Below, in pieces: positions 23,610 to 32,996 of a stretch of DNA of 64,000 nt. The notes under the pieces were generated by a model. The model searched no databases and was not told where the DNA came from. It worked only from the letters and a program-made list of their open reading frames with translations. This DNA is from Isoetes taiwanensis (Eukaryota; Streptophyta; Lycopodiopsida; Isoetales; Isoetaceae), in assembly GCA_021234155.1 (NCBI GenBank), contig JAJEKV010000006.1, positions 8,211,003-8,275,002 on the forward strand, given 5' to 3'. The position numbers were made by a program, and so were the translations under genes. Each line of letters opens with the position of its first letter. Within the stretch, counting starts at the first letter, position 1.

Positions 23610-23937
23610 GACACTTAAGACATTTTAGTTTGGCGTCAGCTGCTGAGCACTTACTTTTAGGCGATCAGGTTTTTATTGCACTAAAGGAGGGCTACAATTC
23701 CGCAATATCAAGCGGCAGGTCGAGAAAGCTTGGGAACAGCCTGGGCATGGTATGACCAGATCGTCGGGGAAGGAAGCGAGTATCGGTGTCACACCCGGAT
23801 GAGTTCGCTCAATGACACGAAAACCGGTGAAGACGCCTAATTGTAGTCTACAATAACTTCGCCCTAACGGTAGATATAATCTCACGAGGCTAACAAACAC
23901 TGGCCCGGCGTGTATGGTCGATTACATTCATGGTTTC

Positions 23938-25186
23938 ATGGCGTGTGGCGGGAAGCGTCCTTCTCCCTCATTTGGGAAGATTGTATTGAGTCTAAAGTCC
24001 TTCTGAAGCTTTTTCCCAAAGGTGACCAAGATAAGGTTGAAGGTCGTTCAAGAGACGCCGACCGACTTATGTGAGAAGGATGGGAAGGATAATTTATATC
24101 CGATTGACATCATGTTTGCTACTTACATGATATATACGGTTCCACCAACAGATAGGAAGAACCACGGTGAAGGCTATTGCAGAACCTCAGTCACCTGTAG
24201 AGGAGGTATTTGATGCAGAGAAAGAGAAGGAACTGGTGGAAAAGCTCAACGAGGACGAGGATGAAGACGTAGACGAGCATGAAGAGAATCTTGATAGATG
24301 GGGTGTCACGGAAGCCTTGCCAGTTAATATAGGAGGGAAGGACTATCTTCTTCTCCACGATATATCTTCCATTCTTGGTTTGAGGGAAGATGAGGTCCTT
24401 GGACAAATCTATGCTTTTCGTTGTTGGTCTAGGCGACTTCATTGACTTTCGAGGAAGTGCCTAGGGACCTGCACGATCTCTTAACTTATGATGGAACTTC
24501 AATAGCTCCTGAGAATGCTTTTGATAGAGTTCTAGAGATGGCAGAAATGGGCTTGAAGGAAGTCTCAGAAGTAAAGTTCGAGGCGAGTACATCAGAAGCT
24601 AAAAAGGATAGTGCAAAACAAGTATCAAAGAGCGAATCAAGCTCTTCAAGGTCGTCCATCAACATTTCTACCAAAGAGGTTATTGCATCTGATGAAGTGG
24701 AGGTAAGCTACCATAAGTTTGCTTATTTTGTTAAGTGCCTAAGAACGATTGTTTATTGCTTGAGAGAGATTTTTGTGGATGATTTTTGCGCCACATGTGA
24801 GTTACCCTTGGCGAGAGATGCAAGTATCGCCCACTATATGGGCTACCTTTATAAGGGAGAGATCGTTGTGTTCCATTCTAAGTACAGCCCATATGGACCG
24901 AAGAGGTCTTGAAACTCAAGGCCCTCTCGTTGATTGGTAATCACATCCCATTATCGCCAATTACGATCGAGTAGTACATTGGGAGAGAGATATCGCCACG
25001 CATATTTTTGGTGGCTTTAATATGTATTCTATGGCTGCCAAGAGTTTGCATTGGCCTTGTCCGGCGTGGATAAGGCTACAATTCGACCCGACTTGGGAAG
25101 AGAGGGAGCCCAGATTCCTCGCCTTATGTACTGTTGCTGGTCTGGTGCAGGAGTCCGAATTGGAAGAAGTCGAAGTGTCCAGATGA
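23938..25186 (+). pseudogene. Island gene A, unknown protein with acidic segment, frameshifted
   Basis: An ATG at 23938 (MACGGKRPSPSFG) begins a coding stretch that must change frame near 24005, 24165 and 24440 and skip a TGA at 24910 to reach the TGA at 25184-25186. Recognisable order: DLCEKDGKDNLYPIDIMFAT; acidic tract EKLNEDEDEDVDEHEENL; VNIGGKDYLLLHDISSILGL (helix-turn-helix-like spacing); LHDLLTYDGTSIAPENAFDR; a Ser/Lys-rich linker; CLREIFVDDFCATCELPLAR with a CxxC pair; and a Trp-rich end (HWPCPAWIRL). No known family is assigned. Intact length would be about 400 residues. A palindrome cluster starts 135 bp downstream, where it converges with B1. Confidence 0.5.
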
Positions 25187-25320
25187 CTTACATGTTTCTA
25201 AGAAAATGAAGTTGTAACCATTGTCAATTAATGCAAAGACTTGTTTGAAATCTCTATTCTTGTTATATCGAACATAAACTTGGTTTTATTTTAATTTGTT
25301 TTACGCTTCTATTTTACTTG

Positions 25321-25516
25321 CAGACCGTGGCCCACGGATGCGAGAAGACCGTGTTGTCCGTGCTTACAACTAACAAATATTCGCACGCGTGGCCGCGGTG
25401 CGAAAATATTTATTCCACATTATGTGGAAAGGTCTATTCGCACCGCCGCCGCCGGTGCGAAAATACTTTGATTCAACGTCTTTGGGTGTGCAATTTCGCA
25501 CCGTGACTACACAACT
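25321..25516. repeat. Palindrome array, cluster 2 (about 4 units)
   Basis: The same palindrome family as at 23.4 kb lies between the convergent 3' ends of genes A (plus) and B1 (minus). Centres are near 25331 (degraded), 25392 (TTCGCACGCGTGGCC half), 25449 (CACCGCCGCCGCCGGTG core) and 25506 (half unit). Spacings are 61, 57 and 57 bp. Most changes keep the symmetry or are single substitutions. Confidence 0.8.
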
Positions 25517-25630
25517 GCGAAGAGAATGCTTATCTGAATTTAGAATCTACATGTAAGGAAAATGGCCAAGAGCTTTCCAAATTGAAAATGTGCGGTAAAT
25601 AGATGGATCATATGTTTCTATCTCTTATGG

Positions 25631-25993
25631 TTACATACTTATAACTAGAGAATGTCCGAAATATTCTAGTAAATGTAATTTAGAACTCATATAAGAGGCA
25701 TAGCATACATAAATGCAGAAGATCATCGCAATCGGGATCATCATGAGCAGCAAGTTGAGTGATGCGATTAATCTCATAGGCGTGACGCTACGGAACCCGA
25801 TGAAGGTGGATAACAACACGATAAACCCCGTTGGAAGAATGATTTTCGACCCTCTCGCTACCCCTTCCACCCGGGGAATCAAGGGGATACCCCTACGAGA
25901 ACATCTATAAAGATCATTATATTTCATAGTGCAAGTAATGGAGTCTATAGGGAAGGTAGACCCCCCGTAATAAGAATAACCAGGCCGAGACAT
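25631..25993 (-). pseudogene. Island gene B1, paralogue of B2, frameshifted
   Basis: Minus strand, start ATG at 25993 (MSRPGYSYYGGS), then DSITCTMKYNDLYRCSRRGI, which aligns with DSITCKMNHENFKQCREREI of B2. The in-frame continuation is hydrophobic, but the neighbouring frame gives VVIHLHRV ... YEINRI, matching DVIIHLIWNREHQMYMIEKI in B2. The hydrophobic reading is therefore a frameshift product and not a membrane segment. A third relative is at 60.1 kb. Family signature: ITCxM, about 12 residues, R-E-I-x-M, a D/W-rich stretch, then D-V-I-hydrophobic-H-L. Function unknown. Confidence 0.5.
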
Positions 25994-26075
25994 AGCAAAT
26001 GGATGTCTTCTCCATTGAATGAATGGAGTTGTACTTATATCGAACAAAATTATTGACATGCACTGTAGCAGCTCA

Positions 26076-26423
26076 TTATTGGTTATATATACGAGCATAA
26101 TGTACAAAATACACGATTATGAACTCTTCAAATAAGTATTGACAATATGATCGGATGACAAGTATTGATTTAGGGGACTCTTTCGAGTCATTGTCACCGA
26201 GCACCCCGGTGATCTTTTCTATCATGTACATTTGATGCTCTCTATTCCATATTAGATGGATGATAACATCGAAGGGATCAGGATAATAGCGAGGATTGAG
26301 AGCGGCAGTGGTCATCCAGTCTTCCATTGATATTTCTCGCTCGCGACACTGCTTGAAGTTTTCGTGATTCATCTTGCAGGTAATGGAATCACGTTCAGGA
26401 CCAGGAGGAGGCCACATGGCCAA
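26076..26423 (-). CDS. Island gene B2, unknown small protein
   Basis: Minus strand, ATG at 26423, 115 codons. It opens MAMWPPPGPERDSITCKM, then REISMEDWMTTAALNPRYYP and DPFDVIIHLIWNREHQMYMI. After KITGV the sequence becomes less conserved, and the true end may be earlier. It lies head-to-head with gene C, with 377 bp between start codons and no palindromes in that gap. It is a paralogue of B1 and of the ORF at 60105-60341. The family is not one I can name. Compact, soluble and Trp/Pro-rich. Confidence 0.6.
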   Translation of the reverse strand: MAMWPPPGPERDSITCKMNHENFKQCREREISMEDWMTTAALNPRYYPDPFDVIIHLIWNREHQMYMIEKITGVLGDNDSKESPKSILVIRSYCQYLFEEFIIVYFVHYARIYNQ

Positions 26424-26580
26424 TGTTGCTGCACTCGGTAATTTGATGTATATTTATACCCACCAAAATTATTGATGGTATGTATGCACCAAAATTATTG
26501 ATCGTATATACATAGAAATTATTGGATTATATACATACTTGTATGGTACTCGTATAATGGCATATATACCTGATTTCTCT

Positions 26581-26800
26581 TTAAATAGGCATCTATGCCT
26601 TCACTGTCTATCATTGTCTTTGCTTCTTGTTTGCTCCTTGCCTCTTGTCTGCTTCTTGTCTGCTTCTTTGCCTCTTTCCCCCTCTTGTCCGCCTCTTGTC
26701 TGCTCCACTAATTTCTTGTCTGATCCACTAATTTCTTGTCTGCTCCTTGCCTCCCTGTCTGCTCCACTAATTTCTCTTCTGCTCCACTAATTTCTTGCAA
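26581..26800 (+). promoter_or_regulatory. Promoter and pyrimidine-rich leader of gene C
   Basis: A TATA-like TTTAAATAG near 26581 is followed by about 200 bases made almost only of CTTGCCTC/CTTGTCTGCTCC/CCACTAATTTCTTGTCTG variants, running directly into TTGCAA and the ATG at 26801. Gene D has an equivalent CTTGATCTTGCTACTTG leader and the same TTGCAAATG start context. The repetition of the arrangement before both paralogues argues that the leader is functional. Confidence 0.45.
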
Positions 26801-27364
26801 ATGGTAACCTTGCAAGAACATCCTCATTGGGCTGATCGGAATACCCGCAAGCGTCGCGGCAGAAATCACGTGCACTTTTTGATGATTTTTTAGCAACTTT
26901 TGGGAGCATCGATGGCGTCCACGGTCCAACCACGAGCTTGCAAGGCGGCTGAGCAACTTCATTATCGATCGCTATACTGCGTCATCTCCCTCCACGGAGG
27001 AGATCAATTCAGTCGAGGCAAGGTTCAATCTAAGTGCTTTGGGACTTCTTGAACCCCCCCAGTTAGAAGATAGGCTAGAACAGGTTGAAGGACATGCTTT
27101 TCCATGGTTTCATGGCCTACTCTACGGATCATGATAGCCTCGGTCATTCCTACTAGTGAGAAGAATAGGATTTATATCCTCATTGAACTTTACAACTTCC
27201 ATTACAAATCTTTTGTGGATATTGGTAAGCTCCTATTCCGTTCCCTTGACTTCAACATCCTGTGGTTACTGTCTAGATTCCCCACCTGGGATACAATTCC
27301 TTGGGATACACGTGACCTATGGCTACATAGCACACATCACATAATACGTACATATCACAGGTGA
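26801..27364 (+). pseudogene. Island gene C, paralogue of gene D, frameshifted
   Basis: The start ATG at 26801 follows TTGCAA and opens MVTLQEHPHWADRNTRKR. Frame changes near 26890 and 26945 lead into LSNFIIDRY ... LSALGLLEPPQLED, and another near 27120 into IYILIELYNFHYKSFVDIGK, LLFRSLDFNILWLLSRFPTW and the end at 27364. GLLEPP and the IY-x-LI-x-x-Y-x-x-x-Y-x-x-F-V block align with gene D. Intact length would be about 185 residues. No known domain is recognised. It is a tandem duplicate with D, same strand, separated by a palindrome cluster. Confidence 0.55.
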
Positions 27365-27552
27365 AGATACTCCATTGGAATATGTGTATAAATTAGATTT
27401 TCATAGAAATTAAGTATAGAAGCAAGTGAGTTTCGTGTAATTAAGTTACATCTTCGTGTAATTAAGTGATTTTCGTGCAATTAAGTAATTAAGTAATATC
27501 TTCTACCATTTTCCTTGTATTTTTTCATGTGATTGTTCTATTTGTGGTCATA

Positions 27553-27627
27553 TTCGGCACCGTAGCCACGGTGCGAAATCGCTTCATTTACAAATTATTG
27601 AAGTGCCTATTTCGCACCGTGGCTCTG
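27553..27627. repeat. Palindrome array, cluster 3 (2 units)
   Basis: Centres are near 27565 and 27622 (57 bp apart). The first unit reads GGCACCGTAGCCACGGTGCG, with one mismatch to perfect symmetry. The second keeps only its left half (TTCGCACCGTGG). It lies 189 bp after gene C and before the promoter of gene D. Confidence 0.75.
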
Positions 27628-27766
27628 ATCTTGCCCTCTCTGAATCCGATTTTCTTACCACCACTTAGAATGGTATAATACTTCAGCATTATTGGTATTA
27701 TTCTTCATCATTCTTGGTATTATACTTCTTGATATTAGTATTATACTTCAACATTATTGGATTCGT

Positions 27767-28061
27767 AGCTATAAATTCTTTCAGCTTGCTTTCACTTCTC
27801 ACCTTTGGTCTTTGGTCTTCCTTGTTCCTTGCCACTTGATCTTGATGTTTGTTCTTCGCTACTTCATCTTGTTCCTTGCTCTTGATCTTGCTACTTGATC
27901 TTGTTCCTTGCTTTCTTGCTCCATGATCTTCCTTCTTTTTTGAACTTCTTGCTCCTTGATCGTCCTTGATCCTTGCTTCTTGCTACTTGATCTTGATGCT
28001 CCTTGCTACTTGATCTTCGTGCTCCTTGTTCTTTGATACTTAATCTTCGTGCTCTTTGCAA
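27767..28061 (+). promoter_or_regulatory. Promoter and pyrimidine-rich leader of gene D
   Basis: CTATAAATT near 27769 is a TATA-like element. It is followed by nearly 290 bases of CTTGATCTTGCTACTTGATC and CCTTGCTT variants on the plus strand, ending TTTGCAA just before ATG at 28062. It matches the gene C leader in composition, length order and start context, though the exact repeat words differ. Confidence 0.45.
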
Positions 28062-28653
28062 ATGATTGGACCGAATCCTCCCTGGGCCACTCCAGAAGGC
28101 CTGCAAGCATGCCCCAGGCATTCTGTGCGGCCTGGAATGGATGAGCTATGGGACCATTTCTTGGAGTGGAGGTTGCGCCCACAGTCCCACCAAGGAGCTT
28201 ACAATGGAGTTGATCAACTTCATTCGTGGAGGCGATTTGATTGTGGTCATGAGCCAGCGATGGAAATTAATCCATCTCGAATGTTATAGGAGACTTGCAA
28301 TGAAGGGACTTCTTGAACCCCCTCCTTATCACGGGACGAGATGCTCTGACAATTGAGGCCTCTTCTTCGTCTTTGGATATTTAGCACACTCTCTCGGATG
28401 CATACATATCGAGTTCATTCATGAAATTAACCGGGGACAGATGTATGGCCTTATTAGGGTGTACTACAACGAGTACAACGGTTTTGTGGAGTTGGGTCCG
28501 CTCTTCTTCCGTGAGTATCATCCTGTGGAATTACTTTTTCTAATGACTAGGTACCCCATATGGTGGGAAGAATCAGGCTGGGAGGAGCGTGAGCTCTTGA
28601 CTCCTAACCCAGATGCATGGGTTAGACCTCGCAGGGGAAGGGGAAGGGGTTAG
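28062..28653 (+). pseudogene. Island gene D, paralogue of gene C, frameshifted
   Basis: ATG at 28062 (MIGPNPPWATPEGLQACPR). One frame change near 28160 leads to KELTMELINFIRGGDLIVVM and LAMKGLLEPP. A second near 28330 leads to LFFVFGYLAHSLGCIHIEFI, MYGLIRVYYNEYNGFVELGP, LFFREYHPVELLFLMTRYPI, and a tail rich in Trp, Glu and Arg-Gly (RRGRGRG) ending at 28653. Gene C aligns along GLLEPP and through the second half. Intact length would be about 195 residues. Function unknown. It converges with the histone-like gene, with palindrome cluster 4 between them. Confidence 0.55.
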
Positions 28654-28789
28654 AAACCTAGAGGAAGGTTACTTGGACATAATTCCGTTACTTGCCGTTC
28701 TCTAAATGTTCTCTAATATGTTAATATATTCTCTAACATGTTAATATGCTCACTTTGATCTTGTGGTTCACCTTCTATGGAATGATTCA

Positions 28790-28926
28790 ATTTCGCACAG
28801 TGGCCACGGTGCGAAATTGCCTGCCCTCACACAGTAACTTACAGGAATTTCGCACCGTGGCCACGGTGCGAAAATACCTCCCTCACAAAGTAATTTATAC
28901 CCATTTCGCACCGTGGCAACGGTGCA
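28790..28926. repeat. Palindrome array, cluster 4 (3 well-preserved units)
   Basis: Centres at 28803, 28860 and 28916 (spacings 57 and 56 bp). The middle unit is perfect: TTTCGCACCGTGG then its exact reverse complement. The others have one change each. Interunit sequences share a little (CCTCACACAGTAA/CTCACAAAGTAA), hinting that the repeat unit once included the spacer. It sits between the convergent 3' ends of gene D (137 bp away) and the histone-like gene (92 bp away). Confidence 0.92.
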
Positions 28927-29017
28927 TTGTAAGTATACATAGAGAATAGATACAATCAAAATACTTAGCAAGCAAACAAAATATACAACAAAGATCGTTT
29001 CATTAATATAAAACACT

Positions 29018-29338
29018 TTACATGCCTCGGAAGTAATTTGTCAAGGCAATATCCTGCCTCATTATTGTCACTCTCTTGGAATGCACAGCACATTTCACAC
29101 AGTCTTCGAAGAACCTGACCATGTGATTCTCAGCGGCCTCGTGCAGAGCATCAAGGGCATCTGCAGTGAATCGAGTCACCTGTTCTGGCATTGGAAAACT
29201 GTAACCAGCTCTCCGGTACCTTGCACCATCCCTCTTCATCTTATTTGTATCTCTCTGAACCACCTCCTTACATATTCTAGCCATTGTGAGCCGGAAGCAC
29301 CCACTCCCGTGGTTACGGAAGTCTTGGGGTTCGCGCAT
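29018..29338 (-). CDS. Divergent histone H3-like (CENH3-like) protein
   Basis: Minus strand, open to 29338, stop at 29018-29020. The C-terminal half is a histone H3 fold: [40 protein letters not shown] and [11 protein letters not shown]. It covers helix 2, the FED and CAxHxKRVTxMxxD signature and helix 3. Upstream, [14 protein letters not shown] can be helix 1, but about 27 residues separate it from RFT, against about six in canonical H3, giving a much longer loop 1. The TA-DAL-ALHEAAE wording is closer to centromeric CENH3 than to H3.1. The normal tail (ARTKQTARKS) is absent in frame; Lys/Arg-rich frames further upstream are broken. A nucleosome-like role in packaging DNA would be expected if expressed, which is inference. 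Confidence 0.75.
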   Translation of the reverse strand: MREPQDFRNHGSGCFRLTMARICKEVVQRDTNKMKRDGARYRRAGYSFPMPEQVTRFTADALDALHEAAENHMVRFFEDCVKCAVHSKRVTIMRQDIALTNYFRGM

Positions 29339-29475
29339 CCATCTTAACTTTTGATTAAGCGGTGGCCCTTCTTATTCAGCTTAGGAGGGCCTTTGCAGAA
29401 GAACCTGTTTCTTCTACAGTTGCTTAGGCTTAGTCTTCCTCTTCGTCTCTTGGATTCCGCGACTCAGGCTGCTCA

Positions 29476-30350
29476 TCAGCGGGAACCACGCATCACGGTA
29501 CAGCGGTTTGCACAACCGATCCGCAGTGCTGCCGGTGGCTCTTGTAGAACGATATTTTCTTCTATTTGAGTACATCCGCGAGGGGACACGGAAAGGGACA
29601 TCTGGTACATAATATTGAGGGGGTTCAAAAGCTGCACGAACGGCAATAGGGCGTTACGCGCGGGCACATCACCAACAGGAACATCACGGACATGCACATC
29701 GATGGTCATCCTCATGGGGCTTAGCATTCTCATTGTCGGCTCCAAGCAAGTCCGCCCTGGTTTATCCCCACCAATCAACTTCCGGCTTTGCATGCGAGGA
29801 AGTCCGGTTATGTAATCTATCTCATTAGCGGTCTGAGAGAATGTGTTAGGAGTTGGCGTCAAAGAAGCCATCAACACGGGCCACCGCGGCGAAGGAATGG
29901 AGTGCCTCAAGCAAGGTGTCGGCTCCCATCGAAGGAACAGGCAACGCCGTAATGCGGTGCAACTACCACATCGGCGTTAACGGCGATGCAATCATCGAGC
30001 ACGCGGGAACTCCATGACATGACGGTACGCGCCGCGAAGGTTCCTTCTCGAGCTAAATGGCGAAGAGAACGGTAAACACGCCTTGGCTCGGAAGGTATGT
30101 CTCTAAAAATCTCCCCTGCGTCATTGGCAACATTGAATTCTGGCGTCGGACACGCTTGATGGATGTTTTCGGCTCGGAAGGCGGTTCTCGTTCGGATGTT
30201 AGAAGTTAATCGACATAGCTAGTGGCGCTGCCCTCATTTGTCTTCACCATGATGTGTGCGCCCGGGGCGGCGCCTTCTCTTCTGTTCTTTGGTTGTTGGG
30301 ATTGTTAGATCCGGCATTACCGCTATTAGCGCCATTGTCTACGAATCGTA
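29476..30350 (-). pseudogene. Island gene F, unknown protein, frameshifted
   Basis: Minus strand. It begins in an Asn/Gly-rich stretch near 30350 (AGSNNPNNQRTEEKAPP), with MVKTNEGSATSYVD at about 30252. After a shift it continues as EFNVANDAGEIFRDIPSEPR, YRSLRHLAREGTFAARTVMS and LDDCIAVNADVVVAPHYGVA. A further shift leads to the frame 29910-29476 (EIDYITGLPRMQSRKLIGGD, MRMTIDVHVRDVPVGDVPAR, LLNPLNIMYQMSLSVSP). Intact length would be roughly 280 residues. The sequence looks globular and conserved-protein-like, but I cannot name a family. It is co-oriented with and upstream of the H3-like gene, so the two could be one transcription unit. Confidence 0.4.
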
Positions 30351-30504
30351 ATGCAACAAATGAGTGGACAAGATTGATAAATATGCAATGTAATGACTTA
30401 GAACAAATATCAAAAAGCGGACAACATCGATAACAAAGATAATTATATAAAAGTACCGTTGCTACCGTCTAAAGCGCAAAAGATAGCCACGAAACCAAAT
30501 GCTT

Positions 30505-30652
30505 TTCGCCGACCGCGGGCCGCGGTGCGAATAGCGATTAATCTATAACTAATTCCCAACTTCATTCGCCGCGAGTGGGCCGTCGGTGCGCGTAATACTT
30601 GTCATTCAGCAATTGAATAGCAACTAAGTTCGCACCGTGCCCACGCTGCCAA
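30505..30652. repeat. Palindrome array, cluster 5 (3 degraded units)
   Basis: Centres near 30519, 30579 and 30640 (spacings 60 and 61 bp). Cores read GACCGCGGGCCGCGGTGCGA, GAGTGGGCCGTCGGTGCG and CGCACCGTGCCCACGCTG. It lies 155 bp beyond the start of gene F and just before the 3' end of TE-B. It is the right-most cluster seen, so it may mark the edge of the island. Confidence 0.75.
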
Positions 30653-30718
30653 CCTAACATATTTGAAACATTATAGTTGCACATCATGGTCAATAGTTAT
30701 ACATTAATATGAATTTAT

Positions 30719-32990
30719 TCATACAATTGATTCCCCAGAAGTATATCTTCTACCCTGTCTGATCCTTGTGGATCGCCACGCTTTAACTTGTCTGGCTGCA
30801 CTAGAGCTACACCATATCTGTTTCTTTTTTTCCTGCTCAACTTTTCTCCTCAATATTCTAGCCAACGTCGTGTCTTGTTTAGCTTTATCTTTTTTCTCTA
30901 GCTTGCAGATAATCCTTCTATAGAACCATTGGCACATCTGTTGCAATGAGTTACCACACGAACCTCGATGTTGTGTGAACCTGAAAAAAGCATTCTTGGC
31001 TTGCTTATGTGACTTCTCCATTCCCTGCGTATTCCATATTCCCAAGCTCCCGTACTCTTTGGCAAACCACAAGCCATGGGCATGAAGTATATGAATGTAA
31101 TGTGTGACATTGCATTCTCCCCATGCTTGTATAAACGACTTCGTGAATTCAGTTACTGCTACTCTGAATTCATCTAACTTTCCACCCACCATTTTCTTCT
31201 CTGCCATCAAAGTTACCAGACTGCTCAGATTCTGCCACGCTTTAATTTTCTTTAGTTTTGCCCTCCCACGTGAAGTACGGTCATCTTCTGCTTCCAGCAA
31301 GTCCTTATACCCCTCCCACTTTCCAGTTGGCAATGATCCATTCTTACGTAATTTAGTACAAGGCAGAAATCTCTTCGCTTTCACCCCACCCATAGATGGT
31401 TTATAAGGAACCTTGCCTCCCTTCTTAGGATCTTGCGAGGATTTTATAGTCACCACCATGAAGACCAAGATCAGAAAGCACGCGTTCTCAACATCTTTCA
31501 TACACTTTTCTCGACTGATTGTGGAGACTTATTCCAAGCAAAAAGAATGCTCATGTACACCATCTTATCCACTATTCTTAGAAAGGCATGGAGAGTGCAA
31601 ATATGTACTGAACTCTTCAGAAAACAAAGCGGTAATCGGTTCGCCAAAAGCAGTTATAACTAACTCATTTGGGGAATTTTCAGCATCACGGGGATCAAAG
31701 TTTTGTCCTCCTTCTAACCTTTGGGTGGTTTGCATATCTTTTGGTAGGATAGAAAAAAAAATGGTAAAAACCATGGGGGTCACACCTAAGATTGGAAAGA
31801 TCTACTATCATTCCCTAAATCCCTTTTTATCATCTACCCTAGCATACAAAGCGATTAAGGACATGGCTTAGTTGGTAGTCTTAATCTCAAAAACCATGTT
31901 TCATGTTATACATGCACTTGATGGTCTTTAGATCAGCGGTCACACGGATGCCATTCAACCTCGTAAGGACATCTCGTAACCATGTTTCATGACACACTTG
32001 ATGGTCTTTAGATCGTGACGGATGCCTTCTCTCTCGGACTCCATGAGCAGCAATAATAGTAGGAATAGGTGTCTGCTGAAAGACCCAATGAAGAACACCA
32101 TGATTTTCTTCGGTGCTTGAAATATCCCTATCCACCAAATATGGTCCTCTCGATTGAATCCCTTCCTCATTATCGAATTTGACAACATACTGTTCATTAA
32201 TGTCAAAGAAACCCTCTCATACTTTTCACCTTTGATCAGTTCCATCTCATCCAACTTTATAGCAATTTGGAGTTTCCCTCCACATTCTTCCACTTTCATA
32301 TCATAGAAGCGAACTAACAGAAGAAGCATTTTAGAGATCCATCCAACAATTATTCTTCTCATTAAGAACAAATAGATCATTTCCGGAGCCACCCTTCTTC
32401 TTACTTTTCCCAGTGATTAATGATCCCAAGTGCACGGATGTGGTGATCTGGTACATCTCTCCCAAATGTTCGTGTACTTCTGCATTCCTCTTTGTTACGC
32501 TTTTGCTCGACATAAGCGAGTCTTGGCAAGTATGGTCTTCGTAATACCACTGTTGCTTGATACCATCCACGCAAACATCTAAAGAGAGCAATGTAAGCTT
32601 GTCGATTGATACCCACATTGTCACATAATTCTTGCATGTTATCAAGCACTTTGACTCTTTCCCAATTCAAGTAAGCACTGTTCGAAGAATGACTTTTCTT
32701 AAATGGTTAGCTCGGGAAGCTTCAACATATCTATAACATCATCTTTAGTTACAAGCTTTTTCAACAAACTAGCCATATTACAAGGTTTTCTCTTCTTCTT
32801 TTCAGCCATAGTAGGATCCACCAGATTTTTAATAGCGTGGATCCTTCTTGAAACCCCACCACTAGGGGCAAGTATATTTAGGGCCTTCAGTTCTTTTTTC
32901 CTCTCCCTCATGCCCGGTGGTGTCATTTTCAGTCTTTTTAACTTCCTCTCGGTTTGTCATTGTCCTCGAGCATCTCTTCAATCCTTGTTT
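30719..32990 (-). pseudogene. TE-B: second transposase-like gene, frameshifted
   Basis: Minus-strand pieces: 32926-32699 (basic N-terminus, LKALNILAPSGGVSRRIHAI, KPCNMASLLKKLVTKDDVID), 32670-32401 (VLDNMQELCDNVGINRQAYI), 32392-31955 (KLDEMELIKGEKYERVSLTL) and 31501-30719 (C-terminal). The last holds VTHYIHILHAHGLWFAKEYG and SLGIWNTQGMEKSHKQAKNA, then a basic coiled end. The YIHIL...H...G.L....QG.EK..K..K pattern is shared with the C-terminal helical domain of many uncharacterised eukaryotic DNA-transposon proteins. It seems different from TE-A, which lacks this motif. Catalytic acids could not be assigned. Frames are broken at several points. No terminal repeats were identified. Confidence 0.6.
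31894..32015. repeat. 86-bp-offset direct repeat inside TE-B
   Basis: CCATGTTTCATG followed shortly by CACTTGATGGTCTTTAGATC occurs at about 31892-31934 and again at about 31979-32013. The intervening text differs. It is an internal tandem duplication that breaks the TE-B coding frame between its middle and C-terminal blocks. Confidence 0.7.
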
Positions 32991-32996
32991 AAGTGA

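Noticed and set aside
25631-25900. B1 as a multi-pass membrane protein
   Set aside because: The hydrophobic reading is out of frame relative to its paralogues; the adjacent frame keeps the family motif.
23387-28926. CRISPR array
   Set aside because: The repeats are palindromes in a eukaryotic context, in clusters of only 2-4, with unequal spacers, substitutions in most copies and no cas genes.
31413-31871. 152-codon plus-strand ORF
   Set aside because: It overlaps the minus-strand TE-B coding region, which has recognisable motifs; the plus frame has none.
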